NCBI RefSeq assembly: GCF_026241895.1
Contig: NZ_JAPJIV010000001.1
Location: 124,001-188,000 of the forward strand
Origin: Pseudomonas sp. RIT-562
GTDB lineage: Bacteria; Pseudomonadota; Gammaproteobacteria; Pseudomonadales; Pseudomonadaceae
Length of the DNA stretch: 64,000 nt
Reading direction: 5' to 3'
Shown: in pieces, positions 27,145-35,673 of the stretch
Layout: each line of letters starts with the position of its first letter
Position numbering within the stretch: position 1 is the first letter of the stretch
Translations under genes and position numbers: made by a program
Notes under the pieces: generated by a model
The model's input: the letters and a program-made list of their open reading frames with translations, nothing else
What the model was told of the DNA's origin: nothing
Databases searched by the model: none

Positions 27145-28122
27145 TTACTCGCCCCAAACGTCTTTCAAGACGTTCACCCAGTTCTCGCCCATGATCTTGC
27201 GCACTACGCGCTCGGAATGGCCGCGCTTGAGCAAGGTCTCGGTGAGGTTGGGGAACTCGCCGACGGTGCGGATGCCCAGCGGGTTGATGATCTTGCCGAA
27301 GCTGGTCAGGCGGCGGGCGTAGCCCTTGTCATGCGTCAGGTATTCGAAGAAGTCCTGGCCATGGCCCTGGGTAAAGTCGGTGCCAATGCCAATGGCGTCT
27401 TCGCCGACGATATTCATGGTGTATTCAATGGCTTCGGCGTAGTCGTCGATGGTGGAGTCGATGCCCTTGGCAAGAAACGGCGCGAACATGGTCACACCGA
27501 CGAATCCGCCGTGATCAGCGATGAACTTCAGTTCTTCGTCGGATTTATTGCGCGGGTGAATCTTCAGGCCCGACGGCAGGCAGTGGGAATAGCAGACCGG
27601 CTTTTTCGATTCGAGGATGACTTCTTCGGAAGTCTTGGAACCGACGTGGGACAGGTCGCACATCACTCCAACGCGGTTCATCTCAGCGACGATTTCGCGA
27701 CCGAAGCCGGACAGGCCGCCATCGCGCTCGTAGCAGCCGGTGCCCACCAGGTTCTGGGTGTTGTAGCACATCTGCACGATACCGACCCCGAGCTGCTTGA
27801 ACACCTCGACATAGCCGATCTGGTCTTCAAAGGCGTGGGCATTCTGGAAGCCAAAGAGGATGCCGGTCTTGCCCTGCTCCTTAGCCTTGCGAATATCGGC
27901 GGTGGTGCGCACCGGAATCACCAGGTCGCTGTTCTCGCGAATCAGCTTCTGGCTGGCGGCGATGTTATTGACGGTGGCCTGAAAGCCCTCCCACACCGAC
28001 ACGGTGCAGTTGGCCGCGGTCAGGCCGCCCTTGCGCATGTCCTCGAACAGCTCACGGTTCCACTTGGCGATAATCAGCCCGTCGATAACGATGCTGTCGG
28101 CGTGCAATTCGGCTGGGCTCAT
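27145..28122 (-). CDS. M19 (renal dipeptidase)-like protein of the dgc operon
   Basis: A 325-residue amidohydrolase of peptidase family M19. Family landmarks present are CDLSHVG with His159, KPVCYSH with His180, HPRNKSDE and GIGTDF with Asp249. Two canonical metal-site elements are missing: the N-terminal DGHND is DGLII (residues 14-18) and the bridging Glu of GIEGGHA reads GFQNAHA, giving Gln93. A classic binuclear zinc site is therefore unlikely and the name dipeptidase may mislead. Start at 28122 has an AGGGGAC-like site. Probably the first gene of the operon with DUF5943, dgcA, dgcB and etf, so a role in dimethylglycine metabolism is inferred. Confidence 0.85.
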   Translation of the reverse strand: MSPAELHADSIVIDGLIIAKWNRELFEDMRKGGLTAANCTVSVWEGFQATVNNIAASQKLIRENSDLVIPVRTTADIRKAKEQGKTGILFGFQNAHAFEDQIGYVEVFKQLGVGIVQMCYNTQNLVGTGCYERDGGLSGFGREIVAEMNRVGVMCDLSHVGSKTSEEVILESKKPVCYSHCLPSGLKIHPRNKSDEELKFIADHGGFVGVTMFAPFLAKGIDSTIDDYAEAIEYTMNIVGEDAIGIGTDFTQGHGQDFFEYLTHDKGYARRLTSFGKIINPLGIRTVGEFPNLTETLLKRGHSERVVRKIMGENWVNVLKDVWGE

Positions 28123-28369
28123 CAGGCTGTCCCCTATTGTCGATTCATGCGCCGAATCGTGTGCCGGCGCTTTGGAGCCAGCATATGCCTGAGCACCGGG
28201 ACAGCCGGGTGCAAAAACGACAGGGGAATTGCCGAAAGCGTCAATCCGCGACAAAGGGTCGTCGCCAGCCCTGCTCGCCCGCCTGTTCAAGCCCGCTCGC
28301 TTGAGCCAGAATCCGTCGCACGACTGGATGCTTCACTGAGGCTCTACTGGAATGAAGGACGGCAGCGCA

Positions 28370-28771
28370 ATGAAAATGATCTTTCTGGTTCTGGCATTGA
28401 TCGCCACGGGCGTGCACGCGGAAGAAGAGTCCGAGACCACCCCCTGCGACGCTGTCGAAAACGACGTCCAGACCCTGGAATGCTCGGTGTACGGACGCAC
28501 CACCGCTGAAGATTTGCTGAAGGACAACTACCAGACCCTGGCCGACCGCATGCAAACGCTCTACGGCAAGAACCCGGCCCAGCTGGCAGACATCACCGCA
28601 AAAATCAAAGCGGCGCAGCAGCAATGGCTGAAGACCCGGGACGCCGACTGCGCCGTCGAAGCCTTCCCGGCGACGAGTGGCAGTAAGGCGTTCACCATCG
28701 CGCAAAATGACTGCATTGCACGCATGAGTGATGAGCGATCGGAGTTTTTGGAATCGGTTGGGCAGGAGTGA
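28370..28771 (+). CDS. LprI-like (DUF1311) exported protein
   Basis: A 133-residue protein with signal peptide MKMIFLVLALIATGVHA and a mature domain of the lysozyme-inhibitor LprI-like family: QWLKTRDADC, then a Cys-containing C-terminal stretch (QNDCIARMSDER). Four cysteines (CDAVENDVQTLEC, DADC, NDC) could form two disulphides in the periplasm. The start at 28370 has AAGGA ten bases upstream. Inhibition of lysozyme is known only for some family members, so the function is a guess. Confidence 0.8.
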   Translation: MKMIFLVLALIATGVHAEEESETTPCDAVENDVQTLECSVYGRTTAEDLLKDNYQTLADRMQTLYGKNPAQLADITAKIKAAQQQWLKTRDADCAVEAFPATSGSKAFTIAQNDCIARMSDERSEFLESVGQE

Positions 28772-28894
28772 ATTGCCTGCGTAGGAGCTGTCGAGTGCAA
28801 CGAGGCTGCGATCTTTTGATCTCGCTGTTATAGGGATCCCGAAACCGAGTGGAGGCGTCCCCGCCTCCACCAGCCAAAAAACCACCCTACTCAA

Positions 28895-29404
28895 TCACCT
28901 CCAAAAACCCTCATGCGCCCGCGCCGCCTCAGTCTCCAGCATCGGCCCAAATGTCGGGATCTTCCGCTGCCCTCGCGCAAACACTTCCCGGCATGGCAGC
29001 GAGAAGGTCGGGTTTTCCGGATGATCGCCCGTAAGCCCGAGCAAAGCATGTTCAGATAGCGCGTAAACCACTCGACCAATGCCCGTCCAGTAAATCGCTC
29101 CGGCGCACATGCAGCAAGGTTCCGCGCTGGTGTAGAGCGTGCAGTGGGCCAATTCAGCCGGGCTCAGCAGTTTGGCCGCCTGTGCCGCTGCGACCAGTTC
29201 GGCGTGTTGGGTGGGGTCGCCCTCGGGCGGCATCGAGTTGTTGCCTGCCGCGGCGATGATAGTACCGGCGCCGTCCGCGACCAATGCAGCGAACGGATGG
29301 CGGCCACGGGCCTTGGATTCCTCTGCCAGTTCGAGAGAGCGCCGCAGCAGTTGCAGATCAAGTTCGGTAATGCCGGCAGGTACAGTGCAAGTGAAACTAG
29401 TCAT
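28895..29404 (-). CDS. Nucleoside/guanine deaminase (CMP/dCMP deaminase fold)
   Basis: A 169-residue deaminase with the zinc motif HAELVAAA and PCCMCAGAIYW (the H-A-E and P-C-x-x-C signature). Length and the SAEPCCMCAGAI stretch resemble bacterial guanine deaminases such as GuaD of Bacillus and nucleoside deaminases, not the tRNA enzyme TadA. Start at 29404 (MTSFTC). It lies 63 bases past the purine-type permease on the same strand, which supports a role in purine salvage, guanine to xanthine being the best guess. Confidence 0.85.
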   Translation of the reverse strand: MTSFTCTVPAGITELDLQLLRRSLELAEESKARGRHPFAALVADGAGTIIAAAGNNSMPPEGDPTQHAELVAAAQAAKLLSPAELAHCTLYTSAEPCCMCAGAIYWTGIGRVVYALSEHALLGLTGDHPENPTFSLPCREVFARGQRKIPTFGPMLETEAARAHEGFWR

Positions 29405-29467
29405 GTGAAACTCCTTATTATTTTTCAACCGTGCCCCTGACCGGTCGGGACAGGGGCAAAACACCTG

Positions 29468-30802
29468 TCAGTCGGTCAGCTCGGCGGCTTGCGTCCCTGG
29501 CTCGGTCCGACTCTGCGGGTTGAGCAGGATATTGAGCACGATCGCCGTGATCGCGCCGAGGAAGATTCCGCTTTCCAGCACCAGCTTGAGGGTGCCACTG
29601 GCATGTTCGAACAGCGCCGGGAACGACATCGGCAAAACTCCGACGCTGACCGAGACGGCAACGATGATCCCGTTGCGGGTGCCTTCGAATGTTACCCGTG
29701 ATAACTCCTGGATCCCGGCCACCGTGGTCATGCCGAACATCACCACGGCGCAGCCGCCCAGCACCGGCGTTGGCACCGCAGCAATCAGCGCACCCAGCTT
29801 GGGAAACAGCCCCATCAGCACCATGATTGCCCCGGCCGAGGCCACGACGTAGCGGCTCTTGACGTTGGAGAGTGCGATCAGCCCGGTGTTCTGGGTGAAG
29901 GCGTTGTAGGGGAAGCTGTTGAACAACCCGCCGAGCATCGTCGACAGCCCGTCGGCCCGGAACGCATTGCCGAGTGTTTGCTGGGTGGTGGGTTTACCAG
30001 TCAACTTGCCGATCGCCAGGCAGTTACCGGTGGTCTCCGCCATGATCACCAGCATTGCCAGGGTCATCACCAGGATCGGCATGAGCGAGAACTGCGGCGT
30101 GCCAAATGCCATGGGTGGGCTCAGTTCAAACCAGGCGGCGGTGCTTACCTGGGCGAAGTTGGTCATGCCAAATGCCGCTGCGATGAGGCTGCCAACGAAC
30201 AGGCCGATCAACACGCTGAGGTTGCCAATGAACCCGGAAAACTTGGCGTAGATCACCAGGGTCACGACCACCGTGGCCAGCCCCAGCAGCAGATTCGAAG
30301 GCGCGCCGAAGTCTGCGGAATCGGGGTTGCCGCCACCTAGCCAGATCGCTGCGGCGGGCATCAGGGAAATGCCGATGATGGTAATCAGGCTGCCGATCAC
30401 GACAGGTGGAAAAAACCGTAACAGCCGACTGAACACCGGTGCCATGGCGATGGTGATCGCCCCCGCCGCGATCACTGCACCGAACACTTCAGTGAGACCG
30501 AACTCCTTGCCGATCATGATCATCGGTGCCAAGGCAATAAAAGAGCACCCTTGGATCAGGGGCAGGCGTGCGCCGAATTTCCAGAAGCCAAGTGTCTGGA
30601 TCATCGTCGCGATACCCGATGTCAGCAGGTTCGCGTTAATCAACATCACCACCTGTGCCGACGTCAGGCCCAATGCGCTGCCCAAAATCAGGGGCACCGC
30701 CACCGCACCGGCATACATCACCAGCACATGCTGCAAACCGAATGTCACCAACTGGCGAACCGGTAGGACTTCGTCCACCGGATGAACCTGTGAATTGCTC
30801 AT
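29468..30802 (-). CDS. Nucleobase:cation symporter-2 family permease (purine/xanthine type)
   Basis: A 444-residue inner-membrane carrier with 12-14 hydrophobic segments. The NAT/NCS2 signature appears as QNTGLIALSNVKSR (related to QNxGxxxxT[RK]), and FGLQHVLVMYAGAVAVPLIL near the N-terminus carries the conserved QH. Probably imports xanthine, uric acid or guanine. AGGAGA precedes the start at 30802; the longer open frame runs into the LysR regulator's promoter. Pairs with the deaminase gene downstream and is divergent from the LysR gene, which likely controls it. Confidence 0.88.
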   Translation of the reverse strand: MSNSQVHPVDEVLPVRQLVTFGLQHVLVMYAGAVAVPLILGSALGLTSAQVVMLINANLLTSGIATMIQTLGFWKFGARLPLIQGCSFIALAPMIMIGKEFGLTEVFGAVIAAGAITIAMAPVFSRLLRFFPPVVIGSLITIIGISLMPAAAIWLGGGNPDSADFGAPSNLLLGLATVVVTLVIYAKFSGFIGNLSVLIGLFVGSLIAAAFGMTNFAQVSTAAWFELSPPMAFGTPQFSLMPILVMTLAMLVIMAETTGNCLAIGKLTGKPTTQQTLGNAFRADGLSTMLGGLFNSFPYNAFTQNTGLIALSNVKSRYVVASAGAIMVLMGLFPKLGALIAAVPTPVLGGCAVVMFGMTTVAGIQELSRVTFEGTRNGIIVAVSVSVGVLPMSFPALFEHASGTLKLVLESGIFLGAITAIVLNILLNPQSRTEPGTQAAELTD

Positions 30803-30918
30803 ATCGAATGTCTCCTGAAGTGCTTTTTCTTGTAGTCCTGGGAGGCGTCCACAGGCCAGGCACAGCGCAAATCGATGCAGCAGAAGAGCTCGTTTCAGGT
30901 TCGATATTCTCTGCTTGT

Positions 30919-30957
30919 AAACGATGGAGCAAATGAGCAACCATCGTTTTAAACGAT
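30919..30957. promoter_or_regulatory. AAACGAT half-sites between permease and LysR genes
   Basis: Perfect inverted repeat AAACGATGG - 13 bases - CCATCGTTT, with a third half-site AAACGAT at 30951-30957 forming a second palindrome with the middle one. Located 27-65 bases before the LysR start. Three ordered half-sites in a divergent promoter are typical of LysR-type operators. Confidence 0.6.
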
Positions 30958-30983
30958 AGACAAGTCTGACTGAGGTCACGCCC

Positions 30984-31898
30984 ATGCAGTTCTCGCTGGA
31001 CCAGCTGCAAACATTCGTCCAGGCCGTGCACAGCGGGTCTTTTTCTGCGGCTGCACGCAAGTTGGGCAAGACTCAATCGACCGTCAGCGTGGCGATTTCC
31101 AATCTGGAACAGGATCTGGGCGTGGAACTGTTCGATCGCTCGAATCGCAACCCGGTACTGACGCCCGCCGGCCAAAAAATGCTGGTCCAGGCGCAGTCGG
31201 TGCTGGAACGGTGCCTGACGTTGCAGGCGCATGCGGACTGTCTGTCCGACGCGATCGAACCCAGTGTTTCACTGGCCATCGAAACGCCCTACAACGCCGT
31301 TATGCCGGTGCTGCTGGAGTTCGAACAGGTCTTCCCCTATGTCGACCTGGTGATCCGGCATCCGGTGTATGGAGACGTCAGCGAACTTGTCGCCCAAGGC
31401 CAGGCAGTGCTGGGCATTGCCTTCTCTCAGCCGCAGTACCCGCCGCAGCTGGAGTTCCAGCAGATGGGCAAGCTGATCATGCTGCACGTCTGCCACCCCG
31501 CACACGCGCTCGCGAAGTTGAGCAGCGTGACCTTCGACGACCTCCACGTGCACCGCCGCCTCGCGTTCAGCGCCCACGCCGAGAAATTACCCAGCAGCGA
31601 ATATCTGCGCTCCACCCGACTCTGGCAGGCCGAAAACTACCTGGCGCTGCTGGAAATGGTCCGTGCCGGCCTTGGCTGGGCGACGTTGCCGCGCCAGCTG
31701 ATCCAGCGTGAACTGGCCAATGGCGAACTGGTCGAACTGCAATTGGGCGCCTATCCCCACACTGACTGGCATGTGGGCGTCGACCTGCTGTGGGCACGTA
31801 CGCGCAAGATGGGTAAAGCCGAACGCTGGCTGAAATCGCGCCTGCAGCAGAACAAAGTGTTCGAACTGGATCGCCGAGGGCAGTCGACCACCCTGTAA
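30984..31898 (+). CDS. LysR-family transcriptional regulator
   Basis: A 304-residue regulator. The N-terminal winged helix is FVQAVHSGSFSAAARKLGKT then QSTVSVAISNLEQDLGVELF; the remainder is the effector-binding domain with the usual two lobes (SVSLAIETPYNAV, LIMLHVCHPAHALA, MVRAGLGWATLPRQLI). Its divergence from the purine-type permease across a palindromic site suggests it controls that permease and the deaminase. Ligand unknown. Confidence 0.9.
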   Translation: MQFSLDQLQTFVQAVHSGSFSAAARKLGKTQSTVSVAISNLEQDLGVELFDRSNRNPVLTPAGQKMLVQAQSVLERCLTLQAHADCLSDAIEPSVSLAIETPYNAVMPVLLEFEQVFPYVDLVIRHPVYGDVSELVAQGQAVLGIAFSQPQYPPQLEFQQMGKLIMLHVCHPAHALAKLSSVTFDDLHVHRRLAFSAHAEKLPSSEYLRSTRLWQAENYLALLEMVRAGLGWATLPRQLIQRELANGELVELQLGAYPHTDWHVGVDLLWARTRKMGKAERWLKSRLQQNKVFELDRRGQSTTL

Positions 31899-31965
31899 CA
31901 CTCGCGCCGTGACTTCATCGCGAGGCTGCGCCACCATCACACTTCATCGACTGGAAGGGTATGTA

Positions 31966-32382
31966 ATGAAAATCTGCGGCATTGAAATCAAAGGCAGTGA
32001 AGCCATCATCGCCGTCGCGTCTCTCGACGATCAGGCGTTCAGCCACCTGCCCCTGGCCACCAAGAAGATCGCCCTGGACGATGATGATGAAGCGGCGAAC
32101 GTCAAAGTCTTTGCCGCACAGGTGGCATCGTTCGTTCGGGAGAATTCGATCGACCGGATCGTGATCAAGAAGCGCAGCAAGAAAGGCGAGTTTGCCGGTG
32201 GGCCAACCACTTTCAAGATCGAGGGGATTTTTCAGTTGCTGGAGAGTTGTGAGGTGACGTTACTGTCGCCGCAGACGATCAATGCCCAGGCCAAGAAGCA
32301 CAATTTCGAACTGCCGGGGACGCTGAACAAGTATCAGCATGAGGCGTACAAGGCGGCGTGTTCGGCCCTGGTGAAGAAATAA
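31966..32382 (+). CDS. DUF3010 family protein
   Basis: A 138-residue protein starting MKICGIEIKGSEAIIAVASLD, a strand pattern like the RNase H/RuvC fold (GIEIKGSEAIIAV, DRIVIKKRSKKGEFAGGP, CEVTLLSPQTINAQAKKH). DUF3010 proteins share this layout; no function is known to me. Ribosome site GGAAGGG. The frame continues upstream of 31966 without homology, so the inner start is preferred. Confidence 0.8.
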   Translation: MKICGIEIKGSEAIIAVASLDDQAFSHLPLATKKIALDDDDEAANVKVFAAQVASFVRENSIDRIVIKKRSKKGEFAGGPTTFKIEGIFQLLESCEVTLLSPQTINAQAKKHNFELPGTLNKYQHEAYKAACSALVKK

Positions 32383-32392
32383 CGCCGAAAAA

Positions 32393-32479
32393 CCGTAGGA
32401 GCCCGGCTTGCCGGCGATGAGGCCCCAAGGATCCTCGCCCCCTTGAGGCAGCCATCGCCGGCAAGCCAGCTCCTACAGG
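32393..32479. repeat. Inverted repeat (gtaggagcccggcttgccggcga type)
   Basis: REP-like doublet with arms gtaggagcccggcttgccggcgat and atcgccggcaagccagctcctac between convergent DUF3010 and cdhR genes; it may act as a two-way terminator. Confidence 0.8.
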
Positions 32480-32481
32480 AA

Positions 32482-33429
32482 TCATACCTTCTGCGGCTGG
32501 AGGCGATCCTCGCGCGGGCACCGCGCAAACTTCGCTCGATAGCTGCGAGTGAAATACGAAGGTGATTCAAACCCGCACGCAATGCTCACTTCCAGCACGC
32601 TCATGTCCGTCTGTCGCAGCAACTGCTGCGCCTTCTCCAGCCGCAACCGCAGATAGAAATTGCTCGGCGTGTCGTTCAAGTGCAGGCGAAACAGGCGCTC
32701 CAGTTGGCGACGCGTCACCTTGATCGATTCGGCCAATTGCAGCGTACTCAGCGGCGGCTCGCTGTGCTGTTCCATCTCGCCGATCACCTGCACCAGTTTC
32801 TTGTTGCGAACGCCGTACCGACTGGCCACTTCCATGCGCTGGTGATCCTTGCGCGGGCGGATGCGACCGAGTACGAACTGTTCGCTGACCTGAATCGCCA
32901 GTTCCGGACCGTGAGCCTGGCTAATGAGGTCGAGCATCAGGTCGATGGATGCCGTACCGCCCGCCGAGGTGATGCGCCGACGATCGATCTCGAACAGCTC
33001 CTGGGTAACGCTGAGCAGCGGATAGGATTCCTTGAACGCATCGATGGCTTCCCAGTGCAGGGTCAGGCGATAACCATCAAGCAGTCCCGCCTCGGCGAGG
33101 ACAAAACTGCCGGTGTCGATGGCGCCCAGGGTCACACCCTCGCTGTCCAGCCGGCGCAGCCAATGCTCCAGCGCCGGGGTGGCGAATTTCAGCGGTTCGA
33201 AACCGGCGACCACCAGCAGCGTTGCACCTTTGCTCAACGGTTCCAGCGCGGCATCGGCGTTGACCGACATGCCATTGCTGGCCAGGACGGCACCGCCGTC
33301 GGCACTCAATACGTGCCAACGGTAGAGCTCGCCGCGAAAGCGATTGGCAACCCGCAGCGGCTCGATGGCCGAGATGAATCCGATGGCCGAAAAACCCGGC
33401 ATCAACAAGAAGTAGAAATCCTGGGACAT
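32482..33429 (-). CDS. cdhR: Carnitine catabolism regulator CdhR (GlxA/AraC family)
   Basis: A 315-residue regulator with an N-terminal DJ-1/PfpI-type domain (FLLMPGFSAIGFISAIEPLRVANR, ITSAGGTASIDLML) and a C-terminal AraC helix-turn-helix pair (TLQLAESIKVTRRQLERLF and MSVLEVSIACGFESPSYFTRSYR). It is divergent from caiX-cdhCAB. In P. aeruginosa CdhR activates the carnitine operon in response to carnitine. The start at 33429 (MSQDFYFLLMPG) matches the family but lacks a strong ribosome site; an upstream GTG start is possible. Confidence 0.92.
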   Translation of the reverse strand: MSQDFYFLLMPGFSAIGFISAIEPLRVANRFRGELYRWHVLSADGGAVLASNGMSVNADAALEPLSKGATLLVVAGFEPLKFATPALEHWLRRLDSEGVTLGAIDTGSFVLAEAGLLDGYRLTLHWEAIDAFKESYPLLSVTQELFEIDRRRITSAGGTASIDLMLDLISQAHGPELAIQVSEQFVLGRIRPRKDHQRMEVASRYGVRNKKLVQVIGEMEQHSEPPLSTLQLAESIKVTRRQLERLFRLHLNDTPSNFYLRLRLEKAQQLLRQTDMSVLEVSIACGFESPSYFTRSYRAKFARCPREDRLQPQKV

Positions 33430-33489
33430 GGAGCGCACTCGGCTGACGGGTAGCGTGAGGACGTTGATACGCCACTTGCAACTGGCATT

Positions 33490-33533
33490 CAAGAGCACAG
33501 GTCGCTCCAGTGCAAGAGCTGGTCGCCGTAGTG
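33490..33533. promoter_or_regulatory. Tandem repeat upstream of caiX, probable CdhR/GbdR site
   Basis: Two imperfect direct copies of caagagc..GGTCGC...agtg; the GGTCGC cores start at 33500 and 33521, 21 bases apart, two helical turns, as expected for an AraC-family dimer site. Located about 90-130 bases before caiX. Confidence 0.6.
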
Positions 33534-33622
33534 CGCGTTGACGGGGGCGTAGCTGCGTAACTTGGCATCACCGGTGCGCATAGACACCGGGACCCACAAT
33601 AACGTCTGCCGAGGAACCCGAC

Positions 33623-34567
33623 ATGAAACGACTGATCAGCAGCTGTGTTCTTGCACTCAGCGGTACCGCTTTCCTGAGCGCCAGCGTCATGGCGGCCGAA
33701 CCTGCGTCCTGCCAGAACGTGCGCATGGGCGTGGTGAACTGGACCGACGTGATCGCCACCAGTGCCATGACCCAGGTCCTGCTCGACGGCCTCGGCTACA
33801 ACACCAAACAAACCAGCGCGTCCCAGCAAATCATCTTCGCCGGGATTCGCGACCAGCGCCTGGACCTGTTCCTGGGCTACTGGAACCCGCTGATGACCCA
33901 GACCATCACCCCGTTCGTCGACGCCAAACAGGTCAAGGTACTTGATGCGCCCAGCCTCAAAGACGCCCGCGCGACCCTTGCCGTACCGACCTATCTGGCC
34001 GACAAAGGCCTGAAGACTTTCGCCGACATCGCCAAGTTCGAGAAAGAACTGGGCGGCAAGATCTACGGCATCGAGCCTGGCTCGGGGGCCAATACTCAGA
34101 TCAAGGCGATGATCGCCAAGAACCAGTTCGGCCTGGGCAAGTTCCAGCTGGTCGAATCCAGTGAGGCCGGCATGCTTGCGGCAGTGGATCGTGCGGTGCG
34201 GCGCAAGGAGGCCGTGGTGTTCTTCGGCTGGGCGCCGCATCCGATGAACGTCAACGTGCAGATGACCTATCTCACCGGCAGTGAGGATGCCCTCGGCCCG
34301 AATGAAGGCATGGCCACGGTCTGGACCGTTACCGCGCCGAACTACTCGCAGCAATGCCCGAACATCGGGCGCCTGCTGAGCAACCTGACCTACTCCGCCG
34401 AAGACGAAAGCCGAATGATGCAGCCGCTGCTGGATCACAAGGACGCGTTCGAATCAGCCAGACAATGGCTCAAGGACCACCCGCAGGACAAACAGCGCTG
34501 GCTCGAAGGCGTGACCACCTTCGACGGCAAACCGGCGGCTGACAACCTGAAACTGACCAGTAAATAA
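33623..34567 (+). CDS. caiX: L-carnitine-binding periplasmic protein CaiX
   Basis: A 314-residue substrate-binding protein of the ProX/ChoX type. Signal peptide is MKRLISSCVLALSGTAFLSASVMA; the mature start EPASCQNVRMGVVNWTD and the aromatic-rich site (GYWNPLM, FFGWAPHPMN) are those of quaternary-amine binders. It resembles cbcX strongly and probably delivers carnitine to the shared CbcWV permease, as in P. aeruginosa, since no permease or ATPase genes lie here. First gene of the carnitine operon. Good CGAGGAAC ribosome site. Confidence 0.92.
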   Translation: MKRLISSCVLALSGTAFLSASVMAAEPASCQNVRMGVVNWTDVIATSAMTQVLLDGLGYNTKQTSASQQIIFAGIRDQRLDLFLGYWNPLMTQTITPFVDAKQVKVLDAPSLKDARATLAVPTYLADKGLKTFADIAKFEKELGGKIYGIEPGSGANTQIKAMIAKNQFGLGKFQLVESSEAGMLAAVDRAVRRKEAVVFFGWAPHPMNVNVQMTYLTGSEDALGPNEGMATVWTVTAPNYSQQCPNIGRLLSNLTYSAEDESRMMQPLLDHKDAFESARQWLKDHPQDKQRWLEGVTTFDGKPAADNLKLTSK

Positions 34568-34642
34568 ACCCTGATTGAACCACCGAATCGCAGCCCCACC
34601 GGGCTGCGAACGGAATCATCACGCCTGCAAGGAACCCGCCTC

Positions 34643-35530
34643 ATGAACCACGACGTCATCATCACCTGCGCACTCACCGGTGCTGGCGACACGACCGCCA
34701 AGAGCCCACACGTGCCGGTCACCCCGAAACAAATCGCCGCCGCCGCCGTGGAAGCCGCCAAGGCTGGCGCCACCGTGGTCCACTGCCATGTGCGCAACCC
34801 CGAAACCGGCAAGTTCAGCCGTGACGTGGCGCTGTACCGCGAAGTGATGGAGCGCATCCGCGAGGCCGACGTCGACATCATCGTCAACCTCACTGCCGGT
34901 ATGGGCGGCGACCTGGAAATCGGTGCTGGCGAAAACCCGATGGAGTTCGGGCCCAACACTGACCTGGTCGGCCCGCTGACACGCCTGGCCCATGTTGAAG
35001 AGCTGTTGCCGGAAATCTGCACCCTGGACTGCGGCACGCTGAACTTCGGTGATGGCGACACCATTTACGTATCGACTCCGGCGCAACTGCGCGCTGGCGC
35101 CAAACGCATTCAGGAGCTCGGCGTTAAGGCCGAACTGGAAATTTTCGACACCGGACACCTGTGGTTTGCCAAGCAGATGATCAAGGAAGGCTTGCTCGAT
35201 GATCCGCTGTTCCAGCTGTGCCTGGGCATTCCATGGGGCGCGCCGGCGGATACCACCACCATGAAAGCCATGGTCGACAACCTGCCCGCCAACGCCGTGT
35301 GGGCCGGCTTTGGCATCGGTCGCATGCAGATGCCGATGGCGGCACAAGCGGTGCTGCTCGGCGGCAACGTGCGGGTCGGCCTGGAAGACAACATCTGGCT
35401 GGACAAGGGTGTGCTGGCCACCAATGGCCAACTGGTGGAGCGCGCCAGCGAAATCCTCAGCCGCCTCGGTGCCCGCGTACTCACACCCGCCGAGGGCCGG
35501 GCAAAGATGGGCCTGACCAAGCGCGGTTAA
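34643..35530 (+). CDS. cdhC: 3-dehydrocarnitine cleavage enzyme (BKACE family)
   Basis: A 295-residue beta-keto acid cleavage enzyme. It reacts 3-dehydrocarnitine with acetyl-CoA to give betainyl-CoA and acetoacetate. Family landmarks are the metal-binding HCHVRNP stretch near residue 50, VNLTAGMGG, and the [11 protein letters not shown] segment. Starts 75 bases after caiX with AAGGAAC ribosome site. Second enzyme of carnitine catabolism though first in gene order. Confidence 0.93.
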   Translation: MNHDVIITCALTGAGDTTAKSPHVPVTPKQIAAAAVEAAKAGATVVHCHVRNPETGKFSRDVALYREVMERIREADVDIIVNLTAGMGGDLEIGAGENPMEFGPNTDLVGPLTRLAHVEELLPEICTLDCGTLNFGDGDTIYVSTPAQLRAGAKRIQELGVKAELEIFDTGHLWFAKQMIKEGLLDDPLFQLCLGIPWGAPADTTTMKAMVDNLPANAVWAGFGIGRMQMPMAAQAVLLGGNVRVGLEDNIWLDKGVLATNGQLVERASEILSRLGARVLTPAEGRAKMGLTKRG

Positions 35531-35550
35531 ATCCCACGTCACACATCTCA

Positions 35551-35646
35551 TCTGTGGGAGCGGGCTTGCTCGCGAAAGCGGTGGTTCTGACGCAAGAGAT
35601 CTTTCGGATGTACCGGCCTCTTCGCGAGCAAGCCCGCTCCCACAGG
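35551..35646. repeat. REP pair (cgggcttgctcgcg type)
   Basis: Inverted REP doublet between cdhC and cdhA inside the carnitine operon. Confidence 0.85.
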
Positions 35647-35673
35647 GTTCAGCAAATTTTTCAGGAAGTCGCC

